Source of the DNA: Haloglomus litoreum
Lineage (GTDB): Archaea > Halobacteriota > Halobacteria > Halobacteriales > Haloarculaceae
Assembly: GCF_029338515.1 (NCBI RefSeq)
Contig: NZ_CP119988.1
Span: forward strand, 992,001 to 1,056,000
Direction: 5' to 3'
Length of the DNA stretch: 64,000 bases
A program made the translations under genes and the position numbers. Shown one piece after another: positions 18,132-26,899 of this stretch; positions within the stretch are counted from its first letter, which is position 1, and every line of letters starts with the position of its first letter. The notes below the pieces were generated by a model. The model was not told the origin of the DNA, made no database searches, and worked only from the letters and a program-made list of their open reading frames with translations.

Positions 18132-18671
18132 ATGACAACACGCATCGAACTAGACGTACCCGAGGACGTCGACGCCTCGATGGACCATCTCGACCTCACG
18201 GTCGAGGGGCCCAACGGGAGCGTCACGCGCAAGCTCTGGTACCCGGACATCGACGTCGCCGTCGAGGACGGTCAGGTCGTCATCACCTCGGAAGAGGACG
18301 ACGCGAAGACCGACGCCACCGCCGGCACGTTCGAGTCCCACGTGCGGAACATGTTCCACGGGGTGACCGAGGGCTGGGAGTACAGCATGGAGGTCTTCTA
18401 CTCCCACTTCCCGATGCAGGTGAAGGTCGAGGGCGACGAGGTCGTCATCTCGAACTTCCTCGGCGAGAAGGCACCCCGCCGGACGCCCGTCCGCGGCGAC
18501 ACGGAGGTCGAGGTGGACGGCGAGGAGGTACGGCTCCGCGGCAGCGACATCGAGGCGGTGGGCCAGACGGCCGCCGACATCGAGCAGCTGACCCGCGTGA
18601 ACGACAAGGACAACCGCGTCTTCCAGGACGGAGTCTACATCACCAGCAAGCCGTCCCGAGGTGACGCCTGA
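18132..18671 (+). CDS. rpl6: large ribosomal subunit protein uL6
   Basis: A 179-residue two-domain protein close to the factor-binding site. It shows [15 protein letters not shown] in the N-terminal repeat and [19 protein letters not shown], then [20 protein letters not shown], in the C-terminal repeat. It starts 2 nt after uS8 and overlaps eL32 by 1 nt. Confidence 0.97.
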   Translation: MTTRIELDVPEDVDASMDHLDLTVEGPNGSVTRKLWYPDIDVAVEDGQVVITSEEDDAKTDATAGTFESHVRNMFHGVTEGWEYSMEVFYSHFPMQVKVEGDEVVISNFLGEKAPRRTPVRGDTEVEVDGEEVRLRGSDIEAVGQTAADIEQLTRVNDKDNRVFQDGVYITSKPSRGDA

Positions 18672-19552
18672 TGGCAGACGACGAGCAAGGTCGTGAGGAT
18701 CAGGCGCGCGACCAGGAGGACGAGCAGGTCCGCGAGGAGACCGAGGAGGAACTCGAACGGATGGACGAAGACGAGCCCGAGGACGACGAGGAGTTCCAGT
18801 TCGGCGACGAGGACGACGAGGAGACGGCGGAATCCGAGTCCGAGTCCGAAGCGGAGGCCGACGAGGAGTACACCGACCTGACCGACATCAGCGGCGTCGG
18901 GAACGCGAAGGCCGCGGCCCTCGAGGGCGCGGGCTACGAGACGGTCGAGGACATCAAGCGGGCCTCCCAGTCCGACCTCGCGGAGGTCGACGGCATCGGC
19001 AACGCGCTCGCCGCGCGTATCAAGGCCGACGTCGGCGGCCTGGAGGTCTCCGAGGAGACCGAGGCCGAGGTCGAGGCCGACGAGGAGGAGGCCCCCGAGG
19101 AGGAGGACGTCGAGACGGAGCTCCGACCTCGCGGCCACGCCGACAAGACGCCCGACCTGTCCGAGCAGGAGGAACGGCTGCTGGCCCAGCGCAAGCGCGT
19201 GGGCAAGCCGCAGTTCTACCGCCAGGACTACCACAAGAAGAAGCGGACGCCGACCTCGTGGCGCCGTCCCCGCGGTGGCCTGTCGAAGCAGCGACGGGGC
19301 ATCAAGGGGAAGGGCGACACGGTCGAGGCCGGCTTCCGGACGCCGAAGGCGGTGCGCGGCAAGCACCCCTCGGGCTTCGAGGAGGTCCGCGTGATGAACG
19401 TGGACGACCTCGAGGGTATCGACGAGGACCGCGAGGCCGCCCGGATCGGCTCCACCGTCGGTGCCCGCAAGCGCGAGCGCATCGAGGAGGAGGCCGAGGA
19501 CCGCGGCATCCGCGTCCTCAATCCGACCTACGTGGAGGTGGAGATCGAATGA
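18671..19552 (+). CDS. rpl32e: large ribosomal subunit protein eL32 with HhH extension
   Basis: A 293-residue protein whose C-terminal ~130 residues are a typical archaeal eL32 ([18 protein letters not shown] ... [19 protein letters not shown]). The N-terminal half is an acidic stretch followed by a helix-hairpin-helix region ([19 protein letters not shown] and [16 protein letters not shown]). Haloarchaeal eL32 proteins are known to carry such an extension. It overlaps uL6 by 1 nt and eL19 by 4 nt. Confidence 0.95.
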   Translation: MADDEQGREDQARDQEDEQVREETEEELERMDEDEPEDDEEFQFGDEDDEETAESESESEAEADEEYTDLTDISGVGNAKAAALEGAGYETVEDIKRASQSDLAEVDGIGNALAARIKADVGGLEVSEETEAEVEADEEEAPEEEDVETELRPRGHADKTPDLSEQEERLLAQRKRVGKPQFYRQDYHKKKRTPTSWRRPRGGLSKQRRGIKGKGDTVEAGFRTPKAVRGKHPSGFEEVRVMNVDDLEGIDEDREAARIGSTVGARKRERIEEEAEDRGIRVLNPTYVEVEIE

Positions 19553-20001
19553 CGGACCTCAAGGCACAGAAGCGACTGGCCGCCGACGTCCTCGACGTCG
19601 GCAAGAACCGTGTGAAGTTCGACCCGGACCGCCAGGCGGACCTCGCCGATGCGATCACGCGCGACGACGTGCGTGAACTCATCGAGGAGGGCGCCATCCG
19701 CGTCGAGCCCAAGCAGGGCAACAGCCGTGGCCGTGCCCGCGAGCGCGCGAAGAAGCGCGCGTACGGGCACCGCAAGGGCCAGGGCTCCCGCAAGGGCAAG
19801 GCCGGCGGTCGGAACAACGAGAAGGACGAGTGGCGGAGCAAGATCCGGGCCCAGCGGCGACGGCTCCGGAAGTACCGCCAGAACGACGAACTGACCCCCG
19901 CCGAGTACCGCCAGCTGTACAGGATGGCGGGCGGCGGCGAGTTCGACTCGGTCGCGGACGTGGAGCGGTACGTCCGGGCCAACTACGAGGTGGATGACTG
20001 A
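19549..20001 (+). CDS. rpl19e: large ribosomal subunit protein eL19
   Basis: A 150-residue, highly basic archaeal/eukaryotic-type protein near the tunnel exit and an intersubunit bridge. Typical segments are [39 protein letters not shown] and [18 protein letters not shown]. The ATG overlaps the eL32 stop; the stop overlaps the uL18 start (TGATG). Confidence 0.96.
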   Translation: MTDLKAQKRLAADVLDVGKNRVKFDPDRQADLADAITRDDVRELIEEGAIRVEPKQGNSRGRARERAKKRAYGHRKGQGSRKGKAGGRNNEKDEWRSKIRAQRRRLRKYRQNDELTPAEYRQLYRMAGGGEFDSVADVERYVRANYEVDD

Positions 20002-20561
20002 TGGCGACAGGACCACGATACAAGGTGCCGATGCGGCGTCGGCGCGAATCCAGGACGAACTACCACCAGCGGTTGCGCCTGCTGAAATCCGGCAAGCCGC
20101 GGCTGGTCGCTCGAAAGAGCAACCAGCACACCAGGGCGCAGCTGGTCGTGCGTGGTGCACAGGGGGACAACACGGTCGCATCCGCGACCTCGAACGACCT
20201 GCAGGACTTCGGCTGGGAGGCGCCCACCGGGAACCTGCCGGCGGCGTACCTGACCGGCCTGCTGGCCGGCAAGCGTGCGCTGGAGGCGGGGCTCGAGGAG
20301 GCCGTCCTCGACATCGGCCTCAACACGGCGACGCCCGGCAACAAGGCGTTCGCGGTGCAGGAGGGCGCCATCGACGCCGGGCTGGAGATCCCGCACAGCG
20401 ACGACGTGTTCGCGGAGTGGCCCCGCACGCGCGGGGAGCACATCGCGGAGTACGCCGAGATGCGCGACGAGCCGCTGTACAGCGGCGACTTCGACGCGAC
20501 GGAGCTGCCGGACCACTTCGATACGGTCCGGGAAACCATCATGGAGGACATCAATGAGTAA
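20001..20561 (+). CDS. rpl18: large ribosomal subunit protein uL18
   Basis: A 186-residue 5S rRNA-binding protein. Landmarks are [37 protein letters not shown], and [20 protein letters not shown]. Its last 8 nt overlap the uS5 start. Confidence 0.96.
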   Translation: MATGPRYKVPMRRRRESRTNYHQRLRLLKSGKPRLVARKSNQHTRAQLVVRGAQGDNTVASATSNDLQDFGWEAPTGNLPAAYLTGLLAGKRALEAGLEEAVLDIGLNTATPGNKAFAVQEGAIDAGLEIPHSDDVFAEWPRTRGEHIAEYAEMRDEPLYSGDFDATELPDHFDTVRETIMEDINE

Positions 20562-21201
20562 CGGCTGGGAACCCCAGACACGACTGGGCCGGAAGGTGGC
20601 CGAGGGCGAGATCAGCGACATGAAGACCGCCCTCGAGTCCGGGCTCCCGCTGAAGGAGCCCGAGATCGTCGACCAGCTCCTCCCGGGGCTGGAGGACGAG
20701 GTGCTGGACATCAACATGGTCCAGCGGATGACCGACTCCGGGCGCCGGGTGAAGTTCCGGTGCGTGGTGGCGGTCGGCAACCGCGACGGCTACATCGGCT
20801 ACGCCGAGGGGCGTGACGACCAGGTCGGCGGTGCCATCCAGAAGGCCATCGGGATCGCGAAGCTCAACATGATCAAGGTCGAGCGCGGCGCCGGCTCCTG
20901 GGAGGACCGATCCGAGCGGCCCCACTCGCTGGCCCGCAAGACCGAGGGCAAGGCCGGCTCCGTGACGGTGGAGCTCATCCCGGCCCCGGAGGGGCTCGGG
21001 CTGGCCGCGAGCGAGACGGTGCGGAACGTGCTCGAACTCGCGGGCATCGAGAACGCCTGGACCAAGAGCCACGGCAACACCCGGACCACCTTGAACCTCG
21101 GCAAGGCGACCTTCCGCGCACTGGAGAACGCCGCGATGGCCCGCGGGCCCCGCGCCCTGCGTGCCGAGAGCGGTGTCGAGCCCGGGGAGGTGAGCGAGTG
21201 A
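20554..21201 (+). CDS. rps5: small ribosomal subunit protein uS5
   Basis: A 215-residue S5, which helps form the mRNA entry site and decoding fidelity region. It has [32 protein letters not shown] and the C-terminal [20 protein letters not shown]. The ATG at 20554 lies within the uL18 end, and a longer frame from 20275 was rejected as a uL18 shadow. Confidence 0.96.
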   Translation: MSNGWEPQTRLGRKVAEGEISDMKTALESGLPLKEPEIVDQLLPGLEDEVLDINMVQRMTDSGRRVKFRCVVAVGNRDGYIGYAEGRDDQVGGAIQKAIGIAKLNMIKVERGAGSWEDRSERPHSLARKTEGKAGSVTVELIPAPEGLGLAASETVRNVLELAGIENAWTKSHGNTRTTLNLGKATFRALENAAMARGPRALRAESGVEPGEVSE

Positions 21202-21665
21202 TGCGCGCCCTCGTCCAGCTCCGCGGCGAGGTCAACCAGGGCACCGACGTGCGCGACACGCTCGGCATGCTCAACCTCCACCGCGTCAACCACGCCACGC
21301 TCGTCCCGGAGACGGACACCTACCGTGGCATGGTCAACAAGGTGAACGACTGGGTGGCCCACGGCGAGCCCTCGACCGAGATGGTCGAGACGCTCATCCG
21401 TCGGCGCGGCGAGCCCGCCGAGGGCGACGCCGACATCGACGACGAGTGGGTCGCCGAGCACACGGACTACAGCGACGTCGCGTCGCTGGCCGAGGCCCTC
21501 GTCAACGAGGAGACGAAGCTCCAGGACGAGGGGCTCTCGCCCACGCTGCGGCTCCACCCGCCGCGTGGCGGCCACGACGGCATCAAGCACCCCATCAAGG
21601 AGGGCGGGGTCCTCGGCAAGCAGTCGACCGAGGAGATCGACGCCCTGCTGGAGGCGATGCGATGA
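21201..21665 (+). CDS. rpl30: large ribosomal subunit protein uL30
   Basis: A 154-residue archaeal L30. It starts [19 protein letters not shown] and contains LNLHRVNHATLVPETDTYRG and LRLHPPRGGHDGIKHP. The ATG at 21201 shares a base with the uS5 stop; the GTG one codon earlier (21198) would only add one methionine. Overlap with uL15 is 4 nt. Confidence 0.96.
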   Translation: MRALVQLRGEVNQGTDVRDTLGMLNLHRVNHATLVPETDTYRGMVNKVNDWVAHGEPSTEMVETLIRRRGEPAEGDADIDDEWVAEHTDYSDVASLAEALVNEETKLQDEGLSPTLRLHPPRGGHDGIKHPIKEGGVLGKQSTEEIDALLEAMR

Positions 21666-22174
21666 CATCCAAGAAACGACGACAGCGCGGCTCCCGCACC
21701 CACGGCGGGGGCTCGCACAAGAAGCGACGGGGCGCCGGCCACCGCGGCGGCCGCGGCCGCGCCGGCCGTGACAAGCACGAGCAGTACCTCTACCCGCCGC
21801 TCGGCAAGTCCGGCTTCAAGCGCCCCCAGAAGGTACAGGAGCAGATCGAGACCATCAACGTCCGCGAACTCGACGAGGACGCGGTCGTCCTCGCCGCGGA
21901 GGGCGTCGCCGAGGAGACCGGCGACGGCTACGAGGTCGACGTCCGCGACGTCGTCGAGGACGGCCACGAGGTCGACGCGGTGAAGGTCCTCGCGGCGGGT
22001 CAGGTCCACGAGGCCCTGACCGTCCACGCGGACGCGTTCTCGGACGACGCCCGCGAGGCCATCGAGGCCGCGGGCGGCGAGGCGGTCCTCACCGAGCGCG
22101 GCGAGGAACGCGCCGCCGAGGCCGAGGACGAGGAGGCCGAAGGAGATACAACCGAGGAGTCCAACGAGGATTAA
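21662..22174 (+). CDS. rpl15: large ribosomal subunit protein uL15
   Basis: A 170-residue L15 with the basic, glycine-rich N terminus (KKRRQRGSRTHGGGSHKKRR ... GAGHRGGRGRAGRDKHE) that threads into 23S rRNA, a globular C-terminal domain and a Glu-rich tail. It ends 3 nt before secY, linking ribosome and translocon synthesis. Confidence 0.96.
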   Translation: MTSKKRRQRGSRTHGGGSHKKRRGAGHRGGRGRAGRDKHEQYLYPPLGKSGFKRPQKVQEQIETINVRELDEDAVVLAAEGVAEETGDGYEVDVRDVVEDGHEVDAVKVLAAGQVHEALTVHADAFSDDAREAIEAAGGEAVLTERGEERAAEAEDEEAEGDTTEESNED

Positions 22175-22177
22175 CGA

Positions 22178-23692
22178 ATGAGTTGGAAGGAGACCGCCGA
22201 ACCAGTACTCACGCGGATGCCCGGCGTCGAGCGGCCGGAGGGCCACGTGCCCTTCCGTCGGAAGCTCGGCTGGACCGCGGGCGTCCTCGTGCTGTACTTC
22301 TTCCTCACGAACGTGTTCATCTACGGACTCGCGAGTGGGGGCGGCAACGACGCGTTCGGGCAGTTCCGGACCATCCTCGCGGGTGGGCAGGGAACCGTGC
22401 TGCAGCTGGGCATCGGGCCCATCGTCACGGCCTCGATCGTGCTGCAGTTGCTCGGCGGCGCCGACCTGCTCGGACTGGACACGCAGTCGAACCCGCGGGA
22501 CCAGGTGCTCTACCAGGGCCTCCAGAAGCTGCTGGTGGTCGTGATGTGCGTCCTGACCGGGCTGCCGATGGTGTTCGCCGGTGGGTTCCTGCCCGCGGAC
22601 CCGCAGCTCGCGGCCCAGCTCGGCATCGGCCTCGCCGGGCTCAAGTGGCTGATGTTCGCCCAGGTCCTGGTCGGCGGTCTCCTCATCCTGTTCATGGACG
22701 AGGTCATCTCGAAGTGGGGCGTCGGCTCCGGGATCGGTCTGTTCATCATCGCCGGGATCAGCCAGCGCCTCATCGGCGGCTTCTTCGGCGTCCCCGGCCT
22801 CACGCGGAACCCCGGGTTCTTCTACAACTGGTACACCATCCTGACCGGCCAGCAGCAGCTCGGCGCGGTCCTCTCGACGCAGGGCCTGCTGAACCTGCTC
22901 ATCCAGCCCGGGCAGCTGTTGTTCCTGTTCACGACGGTCGCCATCTTCGCGGTCGTCGTCTACGCCGAGTCCGTGCGCGTCGAGATCCCGCTCTCGCACG
23001 CCCGGGTCAAGGGCGCGCGTGGTCGCTTCCCCGTGAAGCTCATCTACGCCAGCGTCCTGCCGATGATCCTCGTCCGTGCGCTCCAGGCCAACATCCAGTT
23101 CCTGGGCCGCATCCTGTTCAGTCAGACCGGGAACGCGAACAACGCCATCGAGCTGTTCGGCACCGCCATGCCGTGGCTTGGGGTGTACACGCGCTCGGGT
23201 GCGGGGACCGCCGAACCGGTCGGCGGGTTCTTCTACTACCTCGCACCCATCTACAGCTACCAGGACTGGATGTGGTTCCTCGGGACCACCACGAACCCGC
23301 CCAGCATGATCATGGCTCGCGTCTTCGTCGACCTGTTCATCATGGTCGTCGGCGGCGCCATCTTCGCCATCTTCTGGGTCGAGACCGCGGACATGGGCCC
23401 CGAGGCGACGGCCCAGCAGATCCAGAACTCCGGGATGCAGATTCCCGGTTTCCGGCAGTCGCCCGGCGTCATCGAGAAGGTCCTCGAGCGGTACATCCCG
23501 CAGGTGACCGTCATCGGCGGCGCCCTCGTGGGCCTGCTGGCCGTCATGGCCAACATGCTCGGGACCATCGGCGCCGTCTCCGGGACGGGCCTGCTGCTGA
23601 CCGTCTCCATCACGTACAAGCTCTACGAGGAGATCGCCGAAGAGCAGCTGATGGAGATGCATCCGATGATGCGGCAGGTCTTCGGCGACTGA
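22178..23692 (+). CDS. secY: preprotein translocase subunit SecY
   Basis: Channel-forming subunit of the SecYE-beta translocon, 504 residues with about ten membrane helices. It begins SWKETAEPVLTRMPGVERPE, as is common in haloarchaea. The plug and lateral-gate helices contain LGIGPIVTASIVLQLLGGAD, the cytoplasmic loop has YAESVRVEIPLSHARVKGARG, and the C terminus reads GTGLLLTVSITYKLYEEIAEE. Last gene of the ribosomal unit, 3 nt after uL15. The adenylate kinase gene that often follows secY in archaea is absent. Confidence 0.97.
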   Translation: MSWKETAEPVLTRMPGVERPEGHVPFRRKLGWTAGVLVLYFFLTNVFIYGLASGGGNDAFGQFRTILAGGQGTVLQLGIGPIVTASIVLQLLGGADLLGLDTQSNPRDQVLYQGLQKLLVVVMCVLTGLPMVFAGGFLPADPQLAAQLGIGLAGLKWLMFAQVLVGGLLILFMDEVISKWGVGSGIGLFIIAGISQRLIGGFFGVPGLTRNPGFFYNWYTILTGQQQLGAVLSTQGLLNLLIQPGQLLFLFTTVAIFAVVVYAESVRVEIPLSHARVKGARGRFPVKLIYASVLPMILVRALQANIQFLGRILFSQTGNANNAIELFGTAMPWLGVYTRSGAGTAEPVGGFFYYLAPIYSYQDWMWFLGTTTNPPSMIMARVFVDLFIMVVGGAIFAIFWVETADMGPEATAQQIQNSGMQIPGFRQSPGVIEKVLERYIPQVTVIGGALVGLLAVMANMLGTIGAVSGTGLLLTVSITYKLYEEIAEEQLMEMHPMMRQVFGD

Positions 23693-23755
23693 CCGCTATC
23701 TTCGCGAGCGTCCCACGTTCTCACCGGTTTCGTACGGAAGCGTACCGCTAAGGTC

Positions 23756-23764
23756 AATATATAG
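23756..23764 (+). promoter_or_regulatory. TATA-like box after secY
   Basis: AATATATAG, 27-35 nt before the ATG at 23791, so the small gene downstream is probably transcribed separately from the ribosomal unit and may be leaderless. A second A/T-rich stretch (GATATACTT, 23772-23780) lies closer to the gene. Confidence 0.5.
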
Positions 23765-23790
23765 GTGGTATTGATATACTTGCACGTCGT

Positions 23791-24102
23791 ATGTGTGCCA
23801 TGGGTTCACAGGCAGTACAGTTCGACGAAGCAGCCTACCACATCGATATCGCTCGCTCCCGCGCCCGTCTCGACGACGCGTCCGGCGTGCTGGTCGCGGT
23901 CCGGGCGGCGCTGGCGGCGGTCGCGGGGACGCCGTACGCGGGTCTGCTCGCGGAGGCGAACGCGGCCGCGGTGGACGCGGTCGGGAGCGCCCGGGCGGGC
24001 GACCCCGTGCGTGCCGACGCGGCGCTGGCGCTGTTCGCGCACCTCGTCGCGGACATGGAACGGTTCGAGTCCGCGGAGGCGGCCCGGCTGACCGCCCGGT
24101 GA
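23791..24102 (+). CDS. small hypothetical protein next to secY
   Basis: A 103-residue, alanine-rich, predicted all-helical protein that I do not recognise. It has no membrane segment, signal peptide or metal motif. The sequence from YHIDIARSRARLDD onward reads as three or four amphipathic helices, a layout seen in small adaptor or regulatory proteins. A second in-frame ATG at 23800 is an alternative start. It sits where adk is expected in many archaeal genomes and runs toward the minus-strand kinase gene, with a 1 nt gap between their stops. Confidence 0.6.
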   Translation: MCAMGSQAVQFDEAAYHIDIARSRARLDDASGVLVAVRAALAAVAGTPYAGLLAEANAAAVDAVGSARAGDPVRADAALALFAHLVADMERFESAEAARLTAR

Positions 24103-24103
24103 G

Positions 24104-24721
24104 TCACGTCCCTGGTCCCAGCTCCGTCTCCTCCTCCGTCTCGGGCAGCTCCAGTTCGTTGGTGAACGCCCCCTCGTCGTTCTCGTACGCGTACTCCTGG
24201 ACCGCCTGCATGATGATGGCCACGACCGATTCGCGCGACCAGCGCGCGGTGTTGACCGACAGGTCGTAGAACGACGTGTCGGTCACGTCGACGCCGTAGG
24301 TGCGCTCGAAGCGGCCGACCTCCTGGACCTCGCGGACCCGCATCTCGGACTCCATCTCCTCGCGGTCCGCGGTCCGGTCGACGCGGACCTCCTCGGGAGC
24401 GTTGAGCCAGATGCGGAGGTCGGCGCGGTTGCCGGCCAGCCAGCCCGCCAGCCGCGACTCCAGGACGAAGCCCTTGTTGGAGGCGCCCCAGACCTCCGCG
24501 ACGCGCTGGAGGCGGCGGTCGATGAGCTGGTCGATCTCCGGGTCCTCGTCCGCCTTCGCGGAGAACTGCGTGAGGCTCATCCCCCGCTCCTCCGCCAGCT
24601 CGCGGAAGACCTCGCCGCCGTCGACCCGCTGTACCCCGAGTGCCTCCGCCAGCGCCTGCGACGTGCTCGACGCCCCGCTGCCCGGCGGCCCCGACACCGT
24701 GATGAGGAGGTTGTGCTCCAT
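24104..24721 (-). CDS. cmk: cytidylate kinase-like P-loop protein (Walker A lysine replaced)
   Basis: A 205-residue member of the archaeal cytidylate kinase family, which phosphorylates (d)CMP. It has the family pattern VDGGEVFRELAEERGMSL, DRRLQRVAEVWGASN, a FVLESRLAGWLAGNRADLRIWL core and NTARWSRESVVAII. The P-loop reads GPPGSGASST, with alanine (residue 17) where Walker A normally has lysine; the codon is clearly GCG. Some archaeal relatives use a GTT version of this loop, so loss of activity is not certain. An acidic C-terminal tail follows. The start ATG lies at 24721; it is convergent with the small secY-adjacent gene. Confidence 0.8.
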   Translation of the reverse strand: MEHNLLITVSGPPGSGASSTSQALAEALGVQRVDGGEVFRELAEERGMSLTQFSAKADEDPEIDQLIDRRLQRVAEVWGASNKGFVLESRLAGWLAGNRADLRIWLNAPEEVRVDRTADREEMESEMRVREVQEVGRFERTYGVDVTDTSFYDLSVNTARWSRESVVAIIMQAVQEYAYENDEGAFTNELELPETEEETELGPGT

Positions 24722-24862
24722 GCGTTGTGGGGAGACGGCTCCCGCCGCTACCTAACGGTGTCGATGACCGCCACCGTCGCCGCCCCGTGGGTCCCCCGCG
24801 TCGGTCCTCTGCCGGCGCCGGCACCCGCCAGACCGAAGCCCCTCGCCACCCTACGACCGACG

Positions 24863-25279
24863 ATGCCCGCCACGACGCCTGCCGACCGCAAGCGCCTCGC
24901 CGTCCGGGCCATCGCCCGCCATCGCTCGCGCGAGGACGGCGTCGACTTCCTCGCGCGCGCCGGGGACCGGGCGGTCACCCTCTCCTACGCCGATCGGACC
25001 ATCACGATGGACCTCGCCACGGCGAGCGACGCGACCGGTGGGGCCGACATCGGCGCTGCCCGGGCGGCGCTGGACGAGTTGCTGGCGTCGTTCCCGGTGT
25101 TCAAGATACAGCAGCCCGAGACGCGGAAGGCCCGCGACGGGACGGTGTACGTCTCGGCGCTCGCCGACCCGAAGCACGCCGCGGACTTCATCGAGGCCTG
25201 CTACCGGGACGTGTTCGGCCTCGGCGAGGGCTACGAGCTGTCGGTGGCGGAGGCCGGGGACGACGGCACGCCGGATTGA
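24863..25279 (+). CDS. haloarchaeal hypothetical protein
   Basis: A 138-residue acidic soluble protein, not recognised. Visible pattern: a basic N-terminal helix (PADRKRLAVRAIARH), beta strands around TLSYADRTITMDLA, an Ala-rich helix, then FPVFKIQQPETRKARDGTVY and a helical HAADFIEACYRDVFG. The ending resembles small alpha/beta domains but no catalytic motif stands out. The start at 24863 is chosen because the upstream extension is low-complexity and rich in Pro. Divergent from the cytidylate kinase gene. Confidence 0.65.
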   Translation: MPATTPADRKRLAVRAIARHRSREDGVDFLARAGDRAVTLSYADRTITMDLATASDATGGADIGAARAALDELLASFPVFKIQQPETRKARDGTVYVSALADPKHAADFIEACYRDVFGLGEGYELSVAEAGDDGTPD

Positions 25280-25361
25280 GGCCGAATTCTAGACGAACGC
25301 CGACCGTTCTCCAGTCGGACCCTGAAAAATAGTCATCCCCTCGGGTAGCGTCCTCGGTCCC

Positions 25362-25862
25362 ATGGTCACGAGACGAACGGTTCTGGCGGGCATGGGGCTG
25401 GGATTGGCGGGTGTCGGCAGTGCGTTCGCCTACGAGCAACTGGCGCCCGAGCGCGCGACCCGGGTCGAGAATGGCGGCGGGGGGAGCGGCCCGAGCCTGA
25501 GTACGGCGGCCGAGACGCTCGCCAGCGGCCAGTTCTCCGGGAAAGCGGGCCACCGGTGCAGCGGCCGGGTCGACCTCGTCCACGACGAGGGCGCCCACTT
25601 CCTCCGCTTCGTGAACTACGAGCAGACACAGGGCCCCGACGTGTTCGTCTACGTCTGTCCCGACGCGGACCCCGACACCGCGGCGGAGATCGCGGCGGGG
25701 ACGAAGGTGCTCATCGACGGCGGTGCGGACGGGGGCGAGTCGACGAAGACGGGCACGTTCGTCCAGCGGCTTCCGGATGGGGTGGACGTGGCCTCGATCC
25801 GTGGCGTCGGCATCTGGTGCGAGAACTTCCGGACGCCGTTCGGCGCCGCGACCCTGGAGTAG
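25362..25862 (+). CDS. DM13-domain protein with twin-arginine signal
   Basis: A 166-residue exported protein. The N terminus TRRTVLAGMGLGLAGVGSA has the twin arginines (R4, R5) and hydrophobic stretch of a Tat signal, without a lipobox cysteine. The mature part matches the DM13 pattern: GKAGHRCSGRVDLVHDEG, FLRFVNYEQTQGPDVFVYV, and a C-terminal GVGIWCENFRTPFGAATL with a second key cysteine. DM13 domains are proposed to take part in extracellular redox or cytochrome-like electron transfer. An A/T-rich GAAAAATAG at 25323-25331 is a probable TATA box ~30 nt upstream. Confidence 0.8.
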   Translation: MVTRRTVLAGMGLGLAGVGSAFAYEQLAPERATRVENGGGGSGPSLSTAAETLASGQFSGKAGHRCSGRVDLVHDEGAHFLRFVNYEQTQGPDVFVYVCPDADPDTAAEIAAGTKVLIDGGADGGESTKTGTFVQRLPDGVDVASIRGVGIWCENFRTPFGAATLE

Positions 25863-26019
25863 GTCTCCGTGTCGAAGCTTGCCGGTCGTGACGGGGCGCA
25901 GCGACCGTTCCGCCGACGGGGGGCGGATTCGATACCCGCACGGGGGTAGCGACCCCGAACCGACGACGCCGGGGGGTATCCGGTCGTCTCCGACCTGTCG
26001 GAAACATTTCAACAGAAAG

Positions 26020-26027
26020 ATATTTGA
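26020..26027 (+). promoter_or_regulatory. TATA-like box upstream of an alpha/beta hydrolase gene
   Basis: ATATTTGA within an A/T-rich island (26005-26050), ~90 nt before the ATG at 26113. With a GGGAG at 26101-26105, seven bases before the ATG, this gene seems to have a true leader and a Shine-Dalgarno site, unlike many neighbours. Confidence 0.45.
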
Positions 26028-26112
26028 TAGCTGGTAGCAATTAACAAACTGGCGGTACATTCCTCTGACCACCTGGAGGAGGCAGTGTCGTCTACCAGCA
26101 GGGAGAAACATC

Positions 26113-26841
26113 ATGACAACGTTCGTATTAGTGCACGGTTCGTTCCACGACGGATCGGCATGGGAACCGGTCGTCCGGCAGTTAGAGCAGATGGGGCACA
26201 CGGCATACGCGCCGACAGTCGCTGGCCACGGACCAGACGGGAACAAGGACGTCACTCACGCTGATTGCTCCGGGTCGGTCGAGGACTACATCGTCGACAG
26301 GGAACTGGAGGACATCGTGCTGCTGGGCCACAGTTTCGGTGGCTCCATCATCCCGAAGGTAGCCGAGCGGATTCCGGACCGCATCACCCGTCTCGTCTTC
26401 CACAACGCGTTCGTGGTGGAGGACGGCAACTGCGTGCTGGACGAATGTCCGCCGCCCATACAGGAGCTCTTCCGGGCGTTGGCCGACGAATCACCGGACG
26501 GCTCGTTCACGGTCCCGTTCCCGGTCTGGCGCGATGGCTTCATCAACGACGCCGACATCGACGTCGCTCGCTCGACCTACGAGGAACTGTCGCCGACCCC
26601 GTTCCAACCGTTCGTCGACGAACTGGACATGAGCGCGTTCCACTCGCTCGAACTCCCGAGCAGCTACCTCTACGCGACGGAGGACGGGACCCTCCCACAG
26701 ACCGACGAGTGGAGCTGGCATCCACACATGTCGAGTCGGCTCGGGCTGTTCCGACTGGTGAAGATGCCCGGCAGCCACGAGGTCGTCTTCACGAACCCCC
26801 AGGGACTGGCTGCGAAGATCGTCGAGGCAGGGCGCGAGTAG
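26113..26841 (+). CDS. alpha/beta hydrolase, esterase/hydroxynitrile-lyase-like
   Basis: A 242-residue alpha/beta-hydrolase beginning with the oxyanion-loop strand TFVLVHGSFHDGSAW. The nucleophile elbow is GHSFGG with S74; D191 (YATEDGTLP) and H222 (PGSHEVVF) complete a likely triad. The pattern matches the EstC/salicylate-esterase/hydroxynitrile-lyase branch. Codon choice is a little less GC-biased than its neighbours (GTA TTA GTG near the start), and it has an A/T-rich leader with a Shine-Dalgarno, which hints at acquisition from bacteria. The substrate is unknown and no pathway genes flank it. Confidence 0.8.
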   Translation: MTTFVLVHGSFHDGSAWEPVVRQLEQMGHTAYAPTVAGHGPDGNKDVTHADCSGSVEDYIVDRELEDIVLLGHSFGGSIIPKVAERIPDRITRLVFHNAFVVEDGNCVLDECPPPIQELFRALADESPDGSFTVPFPVWRDGFINDADIDVARSTYEELSPTPFQPFVDELDMSAFHSLELPSSYLYATEDGTLPQTDEWSWHPHMSSRLGLFRLVKMPGSHEVVFTNPQGLAAKIVEAGRE

Positions 26842-26899
26842 GAGACGGATAGCAGCGCGTTCGGCCGCTTTCGGACGGGAGAACGGGAAGGACCCGGTC

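Noticed and set aside
21467-23662. A 731-codon open frame on the minus strand.
   Set aside because: It is opposite uL30, uL15 and secY and shows only the repetitive composition of an antisense frame.
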